Below, piece after piece: positions 8,007 through 19,526 of a DNA stretch of 64,000 bases (positions within the stretch are counted from its first letter, which is position 1; every line of letters begins with the position of its first letter). The translations under genes and the position numbers were made by a program. This stretch comes from Microbispora rosea (GTDB lineage Bacteria > Actinomycetota > Actinomycetes > Streptosporangiales > Streptosporangiaceae), in NCBI RefSeq assembly GCF_900156315.1, contig NZ_FTNI01000008.1, forward strand, positions 1 through 64,000. Direction: 5' to 3'. A model generated the notes under the pieces. That model saw only the letters and a program-made list of their open reading frames with translations. It did not search any database and had not been told where the DNA came from.

Positions 8007-9332
8007 GTGAGACGGAGCCTGGCCCTGGTGGCGGTGGCCGTGACGGCGATGGTCGCGCTGGCATTCCTCATCCCGCTGGCCGTGGCGGTGAAGGAGATCG
8101 CCGAGAGCCGCGCGCTCGCGGACGCCGAGCGTCAGGCCGCCACGATCGTGCCCGCCCTGGTGGTGACCGACGACGCGGCCGCGCTGGAGCGCGCGCTGGC
8201 CAGCACCCCGGTGGGGACCTCGCGCCTGGCCGTCCACCTTCCCGGCGGGCGGACGGTGGGCCGCTCCCGGGTCACGGCGGCCGACGTCGCGAGCGCGGCG
8301 GAAAGCGCCAGGACCGTGCCGGTCAGGAAGGGATACGTGCTGCTCAGGCCGGTCGCGCTGGGCGGCGGGCGGTGGGCCGTCATCGAGGCGTACGCACCCG
8401 AGGCGGACGCGAGGAAGGGGGTGTCCACGTCCTGGGCCGTGCTGACCGGCGTCGCGGTCACCCTGGTGGTGGGGTCGGTGGTGGTGGCCGACCGGCTCGG
8501 GGCCCGGGTGGTCCGGGCGGCCCGCAGGCTCGGGCAGGCGGCCGCGGCCCTCGGAGCGGGCGACCTGACGGTGCGCATCGTTCCCGACGGCCCGCCCGAG
8601 TTGGTGGCCGCCGGGCGCGCGTTCAACGCGATGGCCGACCAGGTGGCGGCACTGCTCGCGGCCGAGCGCGAGCTCGCCGCCGACCTGTCGCACCGGCTGC
8701 GCACCCCGCTGACCGCGCTGCGGCTCAACCTGGGCGGCACCGGTCCCGAGGCCGAGCAGCGCAGGCTCGCCATCGACCGGCTCGAACGGGCCGTCGACGA
8801 GATCATCGAAGCCTCCCGGCGTCCGTCCCGAGCCGTGCCGGCGCGCTGTGACGCCGCGCTCGTGCTCCGGGAACGGCTCGCCTTCTGGTCGGCGCTGGCC
8901 GAGGACCAGGCGCGGCCGTGGCAGCTCGTCGGCGCGGAGGAGCCCAGCCCGGTGCCGGTCGCCGCGGCCGATCTCGGGGCGGTGGTCGACGCGCTGCTCG
9001 GCAACGTCTTCCGCCACACGCCGCAGGGCACGGCCTTCCGCGTCACACTGCACCGGGGGAGCGGCATCGTGGGCATCCTCGTCGCCGACGCGGGCCCGGG
9101 CATTCCCGATCCCGAGAAGGCGCTGCGGCGGGGCAACAGCGGGGCCGGCTCGACCGGGCTCGGCCTCGACATCGCCAGGCGCCTGGCCGAGTCGACGGGC
9201 GGCGGGGTGCGCATCGAGCCCTCGGCGCTCGGGGGGACCGGCGTCAACCTGTGGCTGCACACCGACGGCCGGGCCGCCGGCCCGCGTCGCCGTCTGCTGC
9301 GGCGCACCCGCGCCCACGGCTCCCGCCACTGA
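8007..9332 (+). CDS. Sensor histidine kinase
   Basis: 441 residues from GTG 8007, preceded by GCGGCGG. TM1 is about residues 5-28 and TM2 about 141-163, enclosing an extracytoplasmic sensor region of about 110 residues. A HAMP-like stretch follows, then the H-box DLSHRLRTPL with phospho-acceptor His229. The ATP-binding domain has an N-box (GNVFRHTPQGT), G1 (DAGPGIP) and G2 (GLGLDIARRL). It pairs with the response regulator immediately upstream. The sensor domain has no recognisable ligand motif. Confidence 0.92.
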   Translation: MRRSLALVAVAVTAMVALAFLIPLAVAVKEIAESRALADAERQAATIVPALVVTDDAAALERALASTPVGTSRLAVHLPGGRTVGRSRVTAADVASAAESARTVPVRKGYVLLRPVALGGGRWAVIEAYAPEADARKGVSTSWAVLTGVAVTLVVGSVVVADRLGARVVRAARRLGQAAAALGAGDLTVRIVPDGPPELVAAGRAFNAMADQVAALLAAERELAADLSHRLRTPLTALRLNLGGTGPEAEQRRLAIDRLERAVDEIIEASRRPSRAVPARCDAALVLRERLAFWSALAEDQARPWQLVGAEEPSPVPVAAADLGAVVDALLGNVFRHTPQGTAFRVTLHRGSGIVGILVADAGPGIPDPEKALRRGNSGAGSTGLGLDIARRLAESTGGGVRIEPSALGGTGVNLWLHTDGRAAGPRRRLLRRTRAHGSRH

Positions 9333-9406
9333 CCTTGTGCCGTGAATCGTCCGCCACGCGTCAGAGAACACCTACGCTCCCGGCGCCCTCCACGAGACGC
9401 GGCTGA

Positions 9407-10264
9407 TCATCCGTTCCGCAGGGCTTCCGCGAGGGTGTCGCGCAGCGGCGTGGTCGGCCGGCCGATGAGGCGGGACAGGTCGCCGGGGGTGTCGCCGAGC
9501 CAGCCGTCCGCGATGTCGGCGTCGACCTGGGCGAGCAGGGCCGCGACCGGTTCGGGCAGGCCGTTCGCCTCCAGCGCCTTGGCGTACTCCGCGACGGGCA
9601 GGTCCCGATACTCGACCGGCCTGCCGGACAGCTCGGAGACCACGGCGGCCAGCTCGGGCATGCTCCAGGCGACGTCGCCCGTCAGCTCGTACACCGCGTT
9701 CCGGTGCCCTTCATCCGTCAGTACGGCGGCCGCGGCGGCGGCGAAGTCGGCGCGCGCCGCCGAGGCGACGCGGCCGTCGCGGGCGCTGCCCGCGATGACG
9801 CCGCTCTGCGCGCCCTGCCCGGCCGCCGCGATGTAGTTCTCGTGATACCAGCCGTTGCGCAGGAACGCGAAGGGCAGCCCGCTCGCGCGGATGTACTCCT
9901 CGGTCGCCTTGTGGTCGGGCGCGAGGCCCAGCGGTGTGGTGTCGGCGCGCGGGATGCTCGTGTAGGCGAGCAGTTCGACGCCGGCCGTCCGGGCGGCGTC
10001 CACCACGGCCCTGTGCTGGTCGACGCGCCGGCCGGGCTCGCTGCCGGAGACGAGCAGGACCCGGGTGGCGCCCTCGAACGCCGGTCCCAGCGTGTCGGGA
10101 CGGTCGTAGTCCGCCTCGCGCACCTGGATGCCGCGCTCGGCCAGGTCGGCGGCCTTCTGCGGGCTGCGCACCGCCGCGACGATCCGCGAGACGGGCACGC
10201 GGCCGGCGAGTTCCTCGACGACCAGCCGGCCGAGGTGTCCGGTGGCTCCGGTCACGACGATCAT
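9407..10264 (-). CDS. NmrA/QorB-like NAD(P)H-dependent oxidoreductase
   Basis: 285 residues. The N-terminal Rossmann motif VTGATGHLG is followed by an arginine in AAVRSPQKA typical of NADP preference. The overall pattern (YTSIPRADTTPLGLAPDHKATE, LRNGWYHENY) matches the atypical SDR family of quinone reductase QorB (YtfG) and NmrA-like proteins. It is divergent from an HxlR-type regulator, the same arrangement as qorB/qorR in enterobacteria, which supports a redox or quinone-response role. Expression is probably controlled from the palindrome at 10295-10319. Confidence 0.85.
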   Translation of the reverse strand: MIVVTGATGHLGRLVVEELAGRVPVSRIVAAVRSPQKAADLAERGIQVREADYDRPDTLGPAFEGATRVLLVSGSEPGRRVDQHRAVVDAARTAGVELLAYTSIPRADTTPLGLAPDHKATEEYIRASGLPFAFLRNGWYHENYIAAAGQGAQSGVIAGSARDGRVASAARADFAAAAAAVLTDEGHRNAVYELTGDVAWSMPELAAVVSELSGRPVEYRDLPVAEYAKALEANGLPEPVAALLAQVDADIADGWLGDTPGDLSRLIGRPTTPLRDTLAEALRNG

Positions 10265-10294
10265 GGTTTCTCCTCCGCAGTGCTTTCCTTTGGT

Positions 10295-10319
10295 AAGTGC
10301 TTTCTATCAGAAAGTACTT
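10295..10319. promoter_or_regulatory. Palindromic operator between qorB-like and hxlR-like genes
   Basis: Left arm AAGTGCTTTC and right arm GAAAGTACTT, separated by 5 bp, match at 9 of 10 positions. A further copy of AGTGCTTTC lies at 10279-10287. The site is between divergent starts and is the obvious binding site for the HxlR regulator at 10341. Confidence 0.7.
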
Positions 10320-10340
10320 TGAGAGCGTAAGCTGACGGCC

Positions 10341-10712
10341 ATGGAGGAGTTCGAGGAGCTCGTCGCCGACGTCTTCTCACGGAAGTGCACCTCGCGCACC
10401 GTGCTGGAGACCATCACCGGCCGGTGGGCGATCCTGGCGCTTGCGGCCCTGCACGAAGGGCCGTACCGCTTCAACGCGCTGCGCCGCCGGGTCGACGGGG
10501 TGAGCGAGAAGATGCTGTCCCAGACCCTCCAGGCACTGGAACGCGACGGCATGGTGCTGCGGGAGGCCGAGCACACGATCCCGCCCCGGGTCGAATACAG
10601 CCTCACCCCGCTCGGCCGCGAGGCCGCCGAGCGCCTGCTTCCCCTCATCGCCTGGACGGAGGAGCGCATGCCCGACGTCGTCGCCGCCCGGGAGCGCCAC
10701 GAGGCGCGCTGA
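10341..10712 (+). CDS. HxlR-family winged-helix regulator
   Basis: 123 residues from ATG 10341. The HxlR/MarR-like DNA-binding domain is clear: TGRWAILALAALHEGPYRFN, LRRRVDGVSEKMLSQTLQAL, VEYSLTPLG. One cysteine, Cys16 in RKCTSR, sits where redox-sensing HxlR proteins (YodB, HypR, QorR) have their reactive cysteine. It is divergent from the quinone-reductase-like gene and probably represses it until its thiol is modified. Thiol sensing is inferred from family and position. Confidence 0.85.
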   Translation: MEEFEELVADVFSRKCTSRTVLETITGRWAILALAALHEGPYRFNALRRRVDGVSEKMLSQTLQALERDGMVLREAEHTIPPRVEYSLTPLGREAAERLLPLIAWTEERMPDVVAARERHEAR

Positions 10713-11043
10713 CCGGCGACCCGGAACGAGTCCCGGCCCGGGCGGCTGCGGTCCGTGACGGACGGGACGGACACCGGCGTCCGTTCGCGGCGAGTCGGTC
10801 CAGGTCACCGGCGCTTTGCTCGCCGATGGGCGGTTCAACCCGTTGCCATACACGCAGTTAACGTGGCGGGACTGTCGAAGCCTTTTCTGGGCAGGCACGA
10901 TGTCTTGTGAACGACATTCAGCACCACGATCTCGCGCGCGGGGTTCCCGGGAGGGGCCGGGCCGTGAGCGAGCGCGACCATAGAGCCGGTGGGCTCCGGG
11001 ACCTTCCCGGCGTGACCGCCGAGCCGGAGGGCGAGGAGGTCCA
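10713..11043. other. 331-bp gap before glgX
   Basis: No recognisable protein family on either strand. The only notable content is a 46-codon frame at 10907-11047 that overlaps the glgX start (listed separately). Confidence 0.5.

Positions 11044-11047
<4 letters not shown>
10907..11047 (+). CDS. Candidate small ORF overlapping glgX start
   Basis: A GTG at 10907 opens a 46-codon frame (VNDIQHHDLARG...) that ends in TGA inside the GTGA at the glgX start, a 4-bp overlap typical of translational coupling. No good ribosome-binding site precedes it. An internal GTG at 10964 begins VSERD. The peptide is Arg/Gly/Glu-rich and I do not recognise it. It may be a coupling leader or chance. Confidence 0.3.
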
Positions 11048-13203
<2,156 letters not shown>

Positions 13204-13254
13204 CCAGCGCCGATGCCCGAATAGAGTGCGCTTCGGCATCAGTGCGCGGCACAC

Positions 13255-13293
13255 CGGGCAGGAGGGGAGCCGGTCCGGCGCTCCTCCTGCCCG
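13255..13293. terminator. Hairpin between glgX and treY
   Basis: CGGGCAGGAGG pairs with CCTCCTGCCCG, and the stem continues with a bulge towards an inner CCGG/CCGG. No T-run follows. A second hairpin (GATGCC...GGCATC) lies just upstream at 13212-13240. The structures could attenuate or terminate read-through from glgX, or protect a processed 3' end. Confidence 0.45.
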
Positions 13294-13371
13294 TCGCGGT
13301 GCTGGCCGGGGCGCGTCCGTGACGTGCACTATGAACACGACCTCCGGGAACGCGCTGCGAAAGGCGGTTCG

Positions 13372-15606
13372 GTGACTTCTACCTATCGGGTGCAGCTGAC
13401 GCCCGGCTTCGGATTCGCCCAGGCCGCGGGCCTCGTCGGATACCTCCGTGACCTGGGGGTCGGCCACCTCTACCTGTCGCCGATCCTCCAGGCCTGCCGG
13501 GACTCGCAGCACGGGTACGACGTGACCGACCACGGCCGCGTACGCGAGGAGTTCGGCGGCGAGGAGGGCCTGCGGGCGCTGGCGGCCGCGGGCATGCCGC
13601 TGGTCTCCGACATCGTGCCCAACCACATGACCGTGCCGGTGCCGGAGTCGGACAACGCCCAGCTGTGGGCGGCGCTGCGGGACGGGCCGGGGTCGCCGGC
13701 CTCCCGGTGGTTCGACTTCCAGTGGCCGGTCACCCTGCCGCTGCTCGGCGACGACGCCGACGAGGCGCTGCGTGTGGCCGACGGCGTGGACGGTCAGGTG
13801 CTGCGCTACCACGACCACGCGTTCCCGATCAGGCCCGGCACCGGGCACCTGCCGCTCCCGGAACTGCTGGAGGCCCAGCACTACCGGCTGGCCCACTGGA
13901 GGGAGAGCCCCGGCTATCGGCGGTTCTTCGACGTGTCGTCGCTGATGGGGCTGCGCGTGGAGGACCCCGAGGTCTTCGAGGCCACCCACGCCGTCACCTT
14001 CCGCCTCATCGACGAGGGGCTGATCCACGGGCTGCGCGTCGACCACCCCGACGGCCTGGCCGACCCCCGCGGCTACCTCCGTCGGCTGCGCCCGCACGTG
14101 CCCGGACCGCTGTGGGTGGAGAAGATCCTCATCGACGGCGAACGGCTGCCCGCCGACTGGCCGTGCGACGGCACCACCGGCTATGACGCGCTCAACATGG
14201 TCACCCGGCTGTTCGTCGATCCGGCCGGCCGCGACGCGCTGATCGAGACGTTCGGCCGCCACACCGGCGTCCGCGACGACTACGAGACCGTGCGCCACGA
14301 CGCCAAGAAGCACGTGATCGACCTGTTCTTCTCCGGAGAGATCGACCGGCTGACCGACGATCTCGGCGATCCGGAGCTGCGCGAGGCCGTCGTGGAACTG
14401 CTGGCCGCGATGCCCGTCTACAGGGCGTACGTGAACCCGGGCGAGCAGCCGTCCGCCGAGTCCGAGGCGATCGTCCAGGAGGCGGCCGGTCTCGCGGCGA
14501 CCAGGACCGGCCCCGACGCGGCGACCAGGACCGGCCCCGACGCGGTGGCCAAGGCCGCCAACCTCGTCCTGTACGGCCCGCCGGAGGCGGTCACCCGCTT
14601 CCAGCAGACCTGCGGGCCGGTGATGGCCAAGGGCGTGGAGGACACCGCGCTCTACCGGTGGTATCCGCTGGCCTGCCTCAACGAGGTGGGCGGGGAGCCC
14701 GACAGGTTCGGGGTGTCGCCGGCCGAGTTCCACGAGTTCTGCGCCGGGCTGCCGCCGCGGACGATGACCACGCTGTCCACCCACGACACCAAGCGATCGG
14801 AGGACGTGCGCGCCCGGCTCGCCGTGCTGTCGGAGCTGCCCGAGGAGTGGGCGATGGCCGTCGGCTCCTGGGCCGCGGCCGTGTCGTTCGACCCCAAGCT
14901 CGACTACCTCGCCTGGCAGTCGCTGATGGCGGCCTGGCCGATCCCCCTCGACCGCTTCACCGACTACCTGCTCAAGGCGGCGCGCGAGGCCAAGACGGCG
15001 ATCTCCTGGCTGAACCCCGACCCGGCGTACGAGGAGGGCATCAGGGACTTCGCCCGGCGGGCCATCGACGCCTGCGGCTACTCGGTCGCCGCGTTCACCG
15101 AGGTCGTGGACCGCTATGCCCGGGTCAACTCGCTGGGACAGAAGGCCGTCCAGCTCCTCATGCCGGGCATCCCGGACGTCTACCAGGGCAACGAGATCAC
15201 GGACTTCTCGCTCGTCGACCCGGACAACCGGCGGCCGGTCGACTTCGAGCGGCGCCGGCGGCTGCTCGCCGAGCCCGACGACAGCTGGGACGGCCAGAAG
15301 ATCCGCGTCACCGCCGCCGCGCTCGGCCTGCGGCGGCGGCTCGACCCCGAGGCGCCGTACGCGCCGGTCGAGGCGGGGGAGCACGCGGTGGCGTTCACGC
15401 GGGGCGTCGGCGGGCAGGGGACGGCCGCCGTCGTGGTCGCGACCCGGCTGCCGGTCGGGCTGGAGCGCAGGGGCGGCTGGAGGAGTGAGACGATCACGCT
15501 GCCGCCGGGGCGCTGGCGCGACCTGCTCACCGGCGCGGAGCACGCCGGCGAGGTGCGGATGGCCGGCCTGTTGTCGGCGTATCCGGTCGCGATTCTCGAA
15601 GCCTGA
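13372..15606 (+). CDS. treY: Maltooligosyl trehalose synthase
   Basis: 744 residues from GTG 13372, which places STYRVQLTPGFGFAQ at the N-terminus as in the family; the in-frame GTG at 13324 adds unrelated residues. The enzyme rearranges the reducing end of maltodextrins to an alpha,alpha-1,1 bond. GH13_26 signatures are visible: DIVPNHM, HGLRVDHPDGL (nucleophile), LWVEKIL (acid/base) and LSTHDTKRSEDVRARL. A 24-bp perfect duplication at 14497-14544 repeats ATRTGPDA. A 14-codon frame (MNTTSGNALRKAVR, 13331-13375) ends in GTGA at this start and may couple translation. It sits between glgX and treZ. Confidence 0.95.
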   Translation: MTSTYRVQLTPGFGFAQAAGLVGYLRDLGVGHLYLSPILQACRDSQHGYDVTDHGRVREEFGGEEGLRALAAAGMPLVSDIVPNHMTVPVPESDNAQLWAALRDGPGSPASRWFDFQWPVTLPLLGDDADEALRVADGVDGQVLRYHDHAFPIRPGTGHLPLPELLEAQHYRLAHWRESPGYRRFFDVSSLMGLRVEDPEVFEATHAVTFRLIDEGLIHGLRVDHPDGLADPRGYLRRLRPHVPGPLWVEKILIDGERLPADWPCDGTTGYDALNMVTRLFVDPAGRDALIETFGRHTGVRDDYETVRHDAKKHVIDLFFSGEIDRLTDDLGDPELREAVVELLAAMPVYRAYVNPGEQPSAESEAIVQEAAGLAATRTGPDAATRTGPDAVAKAANLVLYGPPEAVTRFQQTCGPVMAKGVEDTALYRWYPLACLNEVGGEPDRFGVSPAEFHEFCAGLPPRTMTTLSTHDTKRSEDVRARLAVLSELPEEWAMAVGSWAAAVSFDPKLDYLAWQSLMAAWPIPLDRFTDYLLKAAREAKTAISWLNPDPAYEEGIRDFARRAIDACGYSVAAFTEVVDRYARVNSLGQKAVQLLMPGIPDVYQGNEITDFSLVDPDNRRPVDFERRRRLLAEPDDSWDGQKIRVTAAALGLRRRLDPEAPYAPVEAGEHAVAFTRGVGGQGTAAVVVATRLPVGLERRGGWRSETITLPPGRWRDLLTGAEHAGEVRMAGLLSAYPVAILEA
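14497..14544 (+). repeat. 24-bp tandem duplication inside treY
   Basis: Two exact 24-bp copies encode ATRTGPDA twice, in a loop between catalytic-domain segments. It is in frame and keeps treY intact. Confidence 0.8.
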
Positions 15607-15626
15607 TCAGTGGGGGGAGACGACGC

Positions 15627-17324
15627 ATGTTCGAGGTCTGGGCGCCCGGGGCGGCGCGGGTCGAGGTCGAGCACGGGGGCGCCCGGCACGAGATGTCGCG
15701 GGGCGAGGACGGCCGGTGGACCGCCCCCGGCGACGAGCACGACCTCGACTACGCCTTCTACGTGGACGGCGACGGGCCGTTCCCCGATCCCCGGACGCGG
15801 CGCCAGCCGTACGGCGTGAACGGCCCGAGCCGGGTCTACCACCACGACAGGTTCGCCTGGACCGACCAGGGCTGGCACGGGCGCGACCTGCGCGGCGGGG
15901 TGATCTACGAGCTGCACGTCGGCACGTTCTCGCCCGAGGGCACCTTCCAGGGGGTGGCCGACCGGCTCGGCCACCTGACCGGCCTCGGGGTCGACTTCGT
16001 CGAGATCATGCCGGTGCCGCCCGTGCCGGGGAAGCGCAACTGGGGCTACGACGGAGTCGAGCTCTACGCGGTCTTCGAGGAGTACGGCGGGCCCGACGGC
16101 CTCAAGAGCCTGGTGGACGCCTGCCACCGGGCCGGTCTCGGCGTGATCCTCGACGTCGTCTACAACCACCTCGGGCCGTCCGGCAACTACCTGGCCAGGT
16201 TCGGGCCCTACTTCCACGACGCGAAGGGGTCCTACTGGGGCGACGCGGTCAACCTGGACGGGCCCGGCTCGGACGGGGTGCGGCGCTACTTCATCGAGAA
16301 CGCCCTGCAGTGGCTGCGCGACTACCACGTCGACGGGCTGCGCCTCGACGCCGTGCACGCCCTGCACGACAAGCGCGCCGTCCACTTCCTGGAGGAGCTG
16401 TCGGCCGAGGTCGACGCGCTGTCCGCGGCTGTGGGCCGCCCGCTGACGCTCATCGCCGAGTCGGACCTCAACGATCCGCGCATGGTCACCCCGCGCGAGG
16501 CCGGCGGCCTCGGCATGCACGCGAGCTGGAACGACGACGTCCACCACGCCATCCACGCGAACGTCACGGGGGAGGCCAACGCCTACTACGGCGACTTCGC
16601 CACGCTGTCGTCCCTGGCCAAGGTGCTGACATCGGGCTATTTCCACGACGGCGCCTACTCGTCGTTCCGCGGCCGCTCCCACGGCAGGCCGGCGACCGGG
16701 ATTCCCGGCCACCGGTTCGTCTGCTGCGCGCAGAACCACGACCAGATCGGCAACCGGCCCGAGGGCGACCGCATGCGGCCCGAGCAGCTCCGCCTCGCCT
16801 CCGGGCTGCTGCTGACCTCGCCGTTCACCCCGATGCTGTTCATGGGCGAGGAGTGGGGGGCGACCACCCCCTTCTACTTCTTCACCGACCACTTCGAGCC
16901 ACACCTGGCGGAGGGCGAGGGCGAACGGCGCAGGAAGGAGTTCGAAGGCTTCGGCTACGACTGGAAGGCCCCCGAGCCGGGCGAGGAGACGACCTTCCTG
17001 CGCTCCAAGCTCGACTGGGAGGAGCCGGCCAAAGGCGAGCACGTCTCGCTGCTGGGCTGGTATCGGGACCTGCTCGCGCTCCGCAAGGCCCATCCCGACC
17101 TCACCGATCCCCGCCTCGACCGGGTGCGCGTCCAGGTGGACGAGGACCGGCGCGTCGTGGTGATCGAACGCGGTGCGCTGCGGATCGCCGCCAACTTCGC
17201 CGAAGGCCCGGTGCCCGTACGGCTGGCCGCGTCACGGCTCCTGCTCGCCTCCGACGAGTCGGCCCGCCTGACCGGTCACGTCCTCGACCTCCCCGCCCGC
17301 TCCCTGGCCATCGTGGAGGTCTGA
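15627..17324 (+). CDS. treZ: Maltooligosyl trehalose trehalohydrolase
   Basis: 565 residues from ATG 15627. It releases trehalose from the TreY product. The N-terminal beta domain (FEVWAPGAARVEVE) precedes the GH13_10 barrel: ILDVVYNHLG, DGLRLDAVHAL (nucleophile Asp), TLIAESDLND (acid/base Glu) and CAQNHDQIGNR (Asp). The C-terminal part includes LFMGEEWGATTPF. Length is close to family average. It follows treY by 20 bp and ends four bases from the convergent GMC gene. With glgX and treY it completes the TreYZ route; no otsA/otsB is present in the window. Confidence 0.96.
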   Translation: MFEVWAPGAARVEVEHGGARHEMSRGEDGRWTAPGDEHDLDYAFYVDGDGPFPDPRTRRQPYGVNGPSRVYHHDRFAWTDQGWHGRDLRGGVIYELHVGTFSPEGTFQGVADRLGHLTGLGVDFVEIMPVPPVPGKRNWGYDGVELYAVFEEYGGPDGLKSLVDACHRAGLGVILDVVYNHLGPSGNYLARFGPYFHDAKGSYWGDAVNLDGPGSDGVRRYFIENALQWLRDYHVDGLRLDAVHALHDKRAVHFLEELSAEVDALSAAVGRPLTLIAESDLNDPRMVTPREAGGLGMHASWNDDVHHAIHANVTGEANAYYGDFATLSSLAKVLTSGYFHDGAYSSFRGRSHGRPATGIPGHRFVCCAQNHDQIGNRPEGDRMRPEQLRLASGLLLTSPFTPMLFMGEEWGATTPFYFFTDHFEPHLAEGEGERRRKEFEGFGYDWKAPEPGEETTFLRSKLDWEEPAKGEHVSLLGWYRDLLALRKAHPDLTDPRLDRVRVQVDEDRRVVVIERGALRIAANFAEGPVPVRLAASRLLLASDESARLTGHVLDLPARSLAIVEV

Positions 17325-17328
17325 GCGG

Positions 17329-18927
17329 TCAGGCCCTGTCGAGGATGAGGTCGGCGGCGTGCCAGGCCATCGCCATAATGGGGCCGTTCAGGTTGCCCGA
17401 GATCATGGTGGGCAGCACCGAGCAGTCGACGATCCGCAGGTTGTCGAGCCCTCTCACGCGCAGCCGCGAGTCGACCACGTCGTCGTCGTGCGGTCCCATG
17501 GCGCAGGTGCCCAGTGCGTGGTAGCCGCAGTAGCCGCCGCCGAGCGCCGCGTCGATGATCTCCTCGTCCGAGCCGACCCCGGGACCGGGGAACGTCTCGG
17601 ACGCCAGCCGTCCCGCGATCGGCTCCTGGGCGAAGTACTCGCGCATGCGGCGGAACAGGTCGACGCCGACGCGCCGGTCGTGCTCGGACCCGAAGTAGTT
17701 GGGCTCGATGTGGAGCGGCGCGTCCGGGTCGGGGGAGGTGATGGCCACGCTGCCCTCCGCGGTCGGGCGGAGGATCTCGGCGACGACCGAGACCCCGGGT
17801 TGCCGCTCGACCGTGACCGTCTCGCCCGCCCGGTACGTCGCCACCGACCACGGCCCCATCAGCAGTTGGGCGTCCGGCCGGTCCAGTTCTGGCCGGGTCC
17901 TGAGGAAGGCGATCACGTCGTAGGCCGGCGCGGCCAGCGGTCCCTTGTGGTTGAGCAGGTAGCGCAGCGCGGTGACGCCCTGCCGCAGCGGTGTGGACAG
18001 CATGCGGTTGTAGCCCAGGTCGTCCTTCAGCCGGAACTTCAGTGCCAGGCACCGGTGCTCGCGCATGCGGGCGCCGACCATCGGCCGGTCAAGCCGGACC
18101 TCCACACCGGCCGCCCGCAGCACCTCCGCTGGGCCGATGCCGGACGACTGCAGCAGCTTCGGCGTGCCCAGGCTGCCCAGGGACAGGACGACCTCCCGGG
18201 CCGCCCGGTATTCGACGGTGGCGCCGCCGGCGTCCCGGGCGGTGACCCCGGCGACCTTGTCGCCGTCGAACAGCAGCCCGGTCACCGTCGTCCCGGTCAC
18301 GACGGTGAGGTTGCTCCGGTGGCGTACGGGGTGCAGGAAGGCCCGGGCCGCGCTGAACCGCCGGCCGTCCTTGATGGTCGCCATCGCGTGACCGACGCGT
18401 TCGCCGTCGGACTCGTTGACGTCCGCCATCGCGGTCAGGCCGAGCGCGGCTCCGGATGCGATCATCTCGTCGCAGAGCGGATCGGGGTCGCGCGGAGGGG
18501 ACACGTGCAGCGGCCCGCCCGCCCCGCGCGTCGCCGTGGCGCCCAGGGCGTTGTCCTCCATCGCCCGGAAGATCGGCAGAATCGTGTCCCAGCCCCACCC
18601 GGGGTTGCCGAGCCGTACGAGCTCGTCGTAGTCGGCGCGGTGACCGCGGTTGTAGACCATGCCGTTGATGGAGCTCGACCCGCCGAGAACACGGCCGCGC
18701 GGCCAGATCTCGGCCTGCCCGTCGGGACCGAACGGCTGTGTCCGGTAGTGCCAGACCTTCCCCGGATCGTCGAACAGCTTCCCGAATCCCTTGGGCACCT
18801 GGTAGAGCGGGTGGCGGTCGGCGCCGCCCGCCTCGACGAGCAGCACGCGGACGGCGGGATCCTCCGACAGCCGGTTCGCCAGGACGCATCCGGCCGACCC
18901 GGCCCCGATCACCACATAGTCGATCAT
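17329..18927 (-). CDS. GMC-family FAD-dependent oxidoreductase
   Basis: 532 residues. The N-terminal FAD motif is VVIGAGSAGCVLANRL, followed by LLVEAG. GMC signature regions include GRVLGGSSSINGMVYNRG and a C-terminal active-site pair: the His in CGYHALGTCAMG and the Asn in SGNLNGPIMA. The family oxidises alcohols (choline dehydrogenase and other GMC enzymes). The substrate is unknown, and no betaine genes adjoin. It is a single gene, 39 bp upstream of the NYN gene end on the same strand and convergent with treZ. Confidence 0.92.
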   Translation of the reverse strand: MIDYVVIGAGSAGCVLANRLSEDPAVRVLLVEAGGADRHPLYQVPKGFGKLFDDPGKVWHYRTQPFGPDGQAEIWPRGRVLGGSSSINGMVYNRGHRADYDELVRLGNPGWGWDTILPIFRAMEDNALGATATRGAGGPLHVSPPRDPDPLCDEMIASGAALGLTAMADVNESDGERVGHAMATIKDGRRFSAARAFLHPVRHRSNLTVVTGTTVTGLLFDGDKVAGVTARDAGGATVEYRAAREVVLSLGSLGTPKLLQSSGIGPAEVLRAAGVEVRLDRPMVGARMREHRCLALKFRLKDDLGYNRMLSTPLRQGVTALRYLLNHKGPLAAPAYDVIAFLRTRPELDRPDAQLLMGPWSVATYRAGETVTVERQPGVSVVAEILRPTAEGSVAITSPDPDAPLHIEPNYFGSEHDRRVGVDLFRRMREYFAQEPIAGRLASETFPGPGVGSDEEIIDAALGGGYCGYHALGTCAMGPHDDDVVDSRLRVRGLDNLRIVDCSVLPTMISGNLNGPIMAMAWHAADLILDRA

Positions 18928-18966
18928 GTCCCCATCCTGCCCGCGCCGCTCGGGCGAGGGTAGGCC

Positions 18967-19446
18967 TCAGGCGGCCTGGGCGGCGGGCAGCTCGAAGGTG
19001 ACGGTGTCGGGGACGGCGGTGTAGAGCCGCCAGCTCAGGCAGGTGCGCTGGGCGACGACGGTCACGTGCAGGCCGCGGCCGGCCAGCCAGAGGGCGAGGT
19101 CGGCGAAGTAGCCGTCGCCCGATCCGATCACCGCCCGCTCGAACCGCAGGTCGACCCGGGCCGTACGGGCCGCGTCGTCGAGGGCGTGGTCGGCGCCGTC
19201 CGGGCCCGAGCGGGCCAGCAACTGCACCCCGTGCAGCGCGATCCCCACGGAGACGAGCGCGTTGTGGTTGACCGCCACGATGAACTGGTCCAGCGGCCCC
19301 ACCGGCACCGTCCGCTGGTAGGCGGTCATCACCCGCCGTACGTCGTGGGTGCTCGGGAGAGGGCTTCCGGTCAGGTTCTCGATGTCCAGGAGATGGATCG
19401 CGCGCCCGCGACGCAGTGACCTGAGGCGAGTGATGGGGGTGCTCAC
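18967..19446 (-). CDS. NYN/PIN-like domain protein, putative ribonuclease
   Basis: 159 residues from GTG 19446 (VSTPITRLRSL); the longer upstream frame crosses the divergent promoter and is rejected. The strand-acid pattern of NYN (LabA/DUF88) nucleases is visible: IHLLDIENL with the first Asp, an internal acidic segment (DLRFERAVIGSGDGYF) with GSGDGYF giving the third acid, and LHVTVVAQ as the next strand. This predicts a metal-dependent RNase fold. It is divergent from the HTH-N6-methylase, with 146 bp between the two starts, so the genes may be co-controlled. Catalytic activity is an inference from fold and motifs. Confidence 0.75.
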   Translation of the reverse strand: MSTPITRLRSLRRGRAIHLLDIENLTGSPLPSTHDVRRVMTAYQRTVPVGPLDQFIVAVNHNALVSVGIALHGVQLLARSGPDGADHALDDAARTARVDLRFERAVIGSGDGYFADLALWLAGRGLHVTVVAQRTCLSWRLYTAVPDTVTFELPAAQAA

Positions 19447-19526
19447 GATCCTTGCTCCCTTCCATGACGACTCCTGGCGTCCATTAGAGCATGTGTTGAC
19501 ACAATCAACCAGCCCTTGATGCGACG

